This document shows, in pieces, positions 13,508 through 14,868 of a stretch of 14,868 nucleotides of DNA. How positions within the stretch are numbered: position 1 is the first letter of the stretch; every line of letters begins with the position of its first letter. This DNA is from SAR202 cluster bacterium. Lineage in GTDB: Bacteria > Chloroflexota > Dehalococcoidia > SAR202 > CAJWER01. A program made the translations under genes and the position numbers. The notes below the pieces were generated by a model that was not told where the DNA came from, made no database searches, and saw nothing but the letters and a program-made list of their open reading frames with translations. Where the stretch lies: the NCBI GenBank assembly GCA_030740335.1, contig JASLXL010000298.1, positions 1 to 14,868 of the forward strand, written 5' to 3'.

Positions 13508-13816
13508 CTACATCAGTCCTGGAATCTTGAGGCCGCCGGTGAGGGCGCTCATGCGGGACGAGGCCATCTCCTGGGCCTTGTCGATGCCGTCGTTGACCGC
13601 AGTGAGTACGAGGTCCTGAAGCATCTCGACATCATCCGAGGACACCGCCTCCGGGTCGATGATAAGCGACTCCAGAGTTAACTTGCCACTTACCACTACT
13701 TTGACCGCGCCTCCGCCCGACGTGGCCTCGACGGTGGCACTCTCAAGCTCCTCCTGCATCTTCGCCATGTTCTTCTGGAGCTGCTGGGCCTGTTTGATCA
13801 TCTTTTTGTTCATCAT
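13508..13816 (-). CDS. ybaB: YbaB/EbfC family nucleoid-associated protein
   Basis: This is a 102-aa YbaB/EbfC-family DNA-binding protein. The N-terminal helix M-I-K-Q-A-Q-Q-L-Q-K-N-M-A-K-M-Q and the G-G-G-A-V-K-V (34-40) core are characteristic. The C-terminus ends in G-G-L-K-I-P-G-L-M. The frame stays open up to 13936, but AGGAGG (13823-13828) 6 nt before the ATG at 13816 fixes the start; a second ATG follows at once. The first 74 nt overlap the end of dnaX in another frame. Placement between dnaX and recR is the usual bacterial arrangement. Confidence 0.95.
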   Translation of the reverse strand: MMNKKMIKQAQQLQKNMAKMQEELESATVEATSGGGAVKVVVSGKLTLESLIIDPEAVSSDDVEMLQDLVLTAVNDGIDKAQEMASSRMSALTGGLKIPGLM

Positions 13817-14868
13817 GGGAATCCTCCTCACGCTCGCTGACGAACTTGGCGCCCATCGACTGGGCTGCACGGACGAGATGGCTGCGACGCGCAGGCGTCT
13901 GTCGTGGACCATTAGACTGGCCGCCCGCGGCAACAACCTTTATATCGTACTTGCCTCCCAGCACTTTCGCCACCGCCTCCTCGACCGTACCCCTGGAGCC
14001 GTGATCCTGGAGCTCCTCCTCAATCCGCTCCATATGCGAGGAATGGGAGTACTTGAGCGTAAACGTGCCTTCCCCTTGTATTCGCTCCGTAGCCATCCGA
14101 AGCAGCGCCCCCAGGTCAAACCGCCTGCCCTTACGACCTCGCAGTAATCTGAGGATCTCGTCCCACTGCCGGTCCGGGCCCGACTTCGGCGGAGGTGAGG
14201 GTTCGGAGACTGGGGCGGGCGCCGGAGGCCGTGTTGCCGGGGCGGGTGGCGGGGGCGGTGTTACCGGGGCGGGTGGCGCGCTCCGAGTGGGGGGTGTGGG
14301 CATGGCCGTAGGATAGGCCGCAGGTACCTGTGGCGGCGGCCCCGCCATGGCGGGGCCAGGCGCCGGAGTGGCGACCTTAGGTGCCTCCTTCGCCAACGTC
14401 GACTCGACCATCGCCAACTCCAATGGAAGCGGAGACGAGCTGTCACGTCTCACATCCACGTCAGCGAAGGTCCTAATCACGAACACGAGGTGACCGAGCG
14501 CAGCCCTGCCGGCAATGGCCTCCATGTCCATCTTCACTTCGTCTGAGAATCCCATAGAGGTTGGAGCCCCAGCCTTGATCAGCAGCAGGCCCCGCAGATA
14601 CTCCATGACCCCAAGATGGAACAGGCGGAGATCTACACCCCCACCCGCAACTTCGTTGATGACTGTTAGCCCCTCTTTGGCCGACCGATCGACTAGGTGA
14701 CCGACCAGTTCCAGCGCCCTTTCGTCGCTCCCCAATTCGAGGAGGTCGCCCACCTGCGTTTCGCTCAGGGGCGAGCCGTAGGAAACCAGCGCTCGCTCGA
14801 GCAGGTTCTGGGCGTCGCGTAGGCTGCCGGATGCGGCTCTTGCGATGAGCGTCAGGGCTCCCTGCGAC
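13743..14868 (-). CDS. dnaX: DNA polymerase III gamma/tau subunit, 5' part outside window
   Basis: The frame is open to the right edge of the window, so the N-terminal AAA+ ATPase is mostly missing. The first visible residues, L-T-L-I-A-R-A-A-S-G-S-L-R-D-A, are the sensor-2 region of DnaX clamp loaders. The collar domain follows, then a long Pro/Ala-rich linker of about 75 residues (near 14190-14390) and a C-terminal domain with W-D-E-I-L and a Val/Ala-rich end. DnaX assembles the clamp loader and, as tau, links polymerase and helicase. No A-run frameshift signal for a gamma form is evident in the visible part. Its last 74 nt overlap ybaB. Confidence 0.92.
   Translation of the reverse strand, partial: SQGALTLIARAASGSLRDAQNLLERALVSYGSPLSETQVGDLLELGSDERALELVGHLVDRSAKEGLTVINEVAGGGVDLRLFHLGVMEYLRGLLLIKAGAPTSMGFSDEVKMDMEAIAGRAALGHLVFVIRTFADVDVRRDSSSPLPLELAMVESTLAKEAPKVATPAPGPAMAGPPPQVPAAYPTAMPTPPTRSAPPAPVTPPPPPAPATRPPAPAPVSEPSPPPKSGPDRQWDEILRLLRGRKGRRFDLGALLRMATERIQGEGTFTLKYSHSSHMERIEEELQDHGSRGTVEEAVAKVLGGKYDIKVVAAGGQSNGPRQTPARRSHLVRAAQSMGAKFVSEREEDSHDEQKDDQTGPAAPEEHGEDAGGA

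Overview
The window reads as a chromosomal piece of a free-living bacterium, most likely a member of the Chloroflexota (Dehalococcoidia / SAR202-like). This is an inference from gene content: an F420-type nitroreductase-fold protein, a DUF1800/DUF1501 pair, pyruvate-aldolase-type enzymes, a Gfo/Idh oxidoreductase and a dnaX-ybaB-recR-recO block, all in moderately GC-rich DNA. Two AT-rich patches (about 64-1250 and 6165-6855) stand out from the rest and look acquired.

Left part (1-2333). The first 60 bases are a minus-strand scrap of a beta-propeller protein. An AT-rich block follows with an intact DHDPS-family aldolase/lyase gene. Behind it lies a broken second DHDPS-family gene, which stops at an in-frame TGA and ends at a perfect 12-bp inverted repeat. 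Directly after that repeat comes the 3' half of a broken HpcH/HpaI aldolase gene. A complete deazaflavin (F420)-dependent nitroreductase-family gene then converges with the next operon.

Middle part (2320-8480, minus strand). A compact operon encodes DUF1800, a six-repeat NHL propeller and DUF1501, with no export signal visible on any of the three. Upstream are a 58-aa lipoprotein-like ORF, an AT-rich unknown 195-aa gene, and a 188-nt sequence. A second copy of that sequence (ungapped, about 79% identical by eye) lies exactly 1430 bp away, upstream of an orphan DppB-type permease gene. The second copy is also followed by a lipoprotein leader, this one decayed. The same 'leader + small lipoprotein' module thus heads two unrelated transcription units. 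In the first one the AT-rich gene has been inserted inside the module.

Right-middle part (8600-11061). There is a tRNA-Pro(GGG) with a probable terminator and a HAD-phosphatase C-terminal scrap that follows the stop codon of a Gfo/Idh/MocA oxidoreductase gene in the same frame. Next come a small Gfo/Idh-C-terminal-like ORF and an intergenic stretch with a 107-bp element bearing terminal inverted repeats and one copy of an 18-bp direct repeat.

Right part (11126-14868). An SDR oxidoreductase gene converges on a housekeeping block on the minus strand, transcribed dnaX (5' end outside the window) - ybaB - recR - recO. This block covers the DNA polymerase III clamp loader, a nucleoid-associated protein and the RecFOR recombination mediators. 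dnaX overlaps ybaB by 74 nt.

No CRISPR array, rRNA, complete insertion sequence or phage gene was seen. The most unusual feature is the duplicated leader/lipoprotein module.
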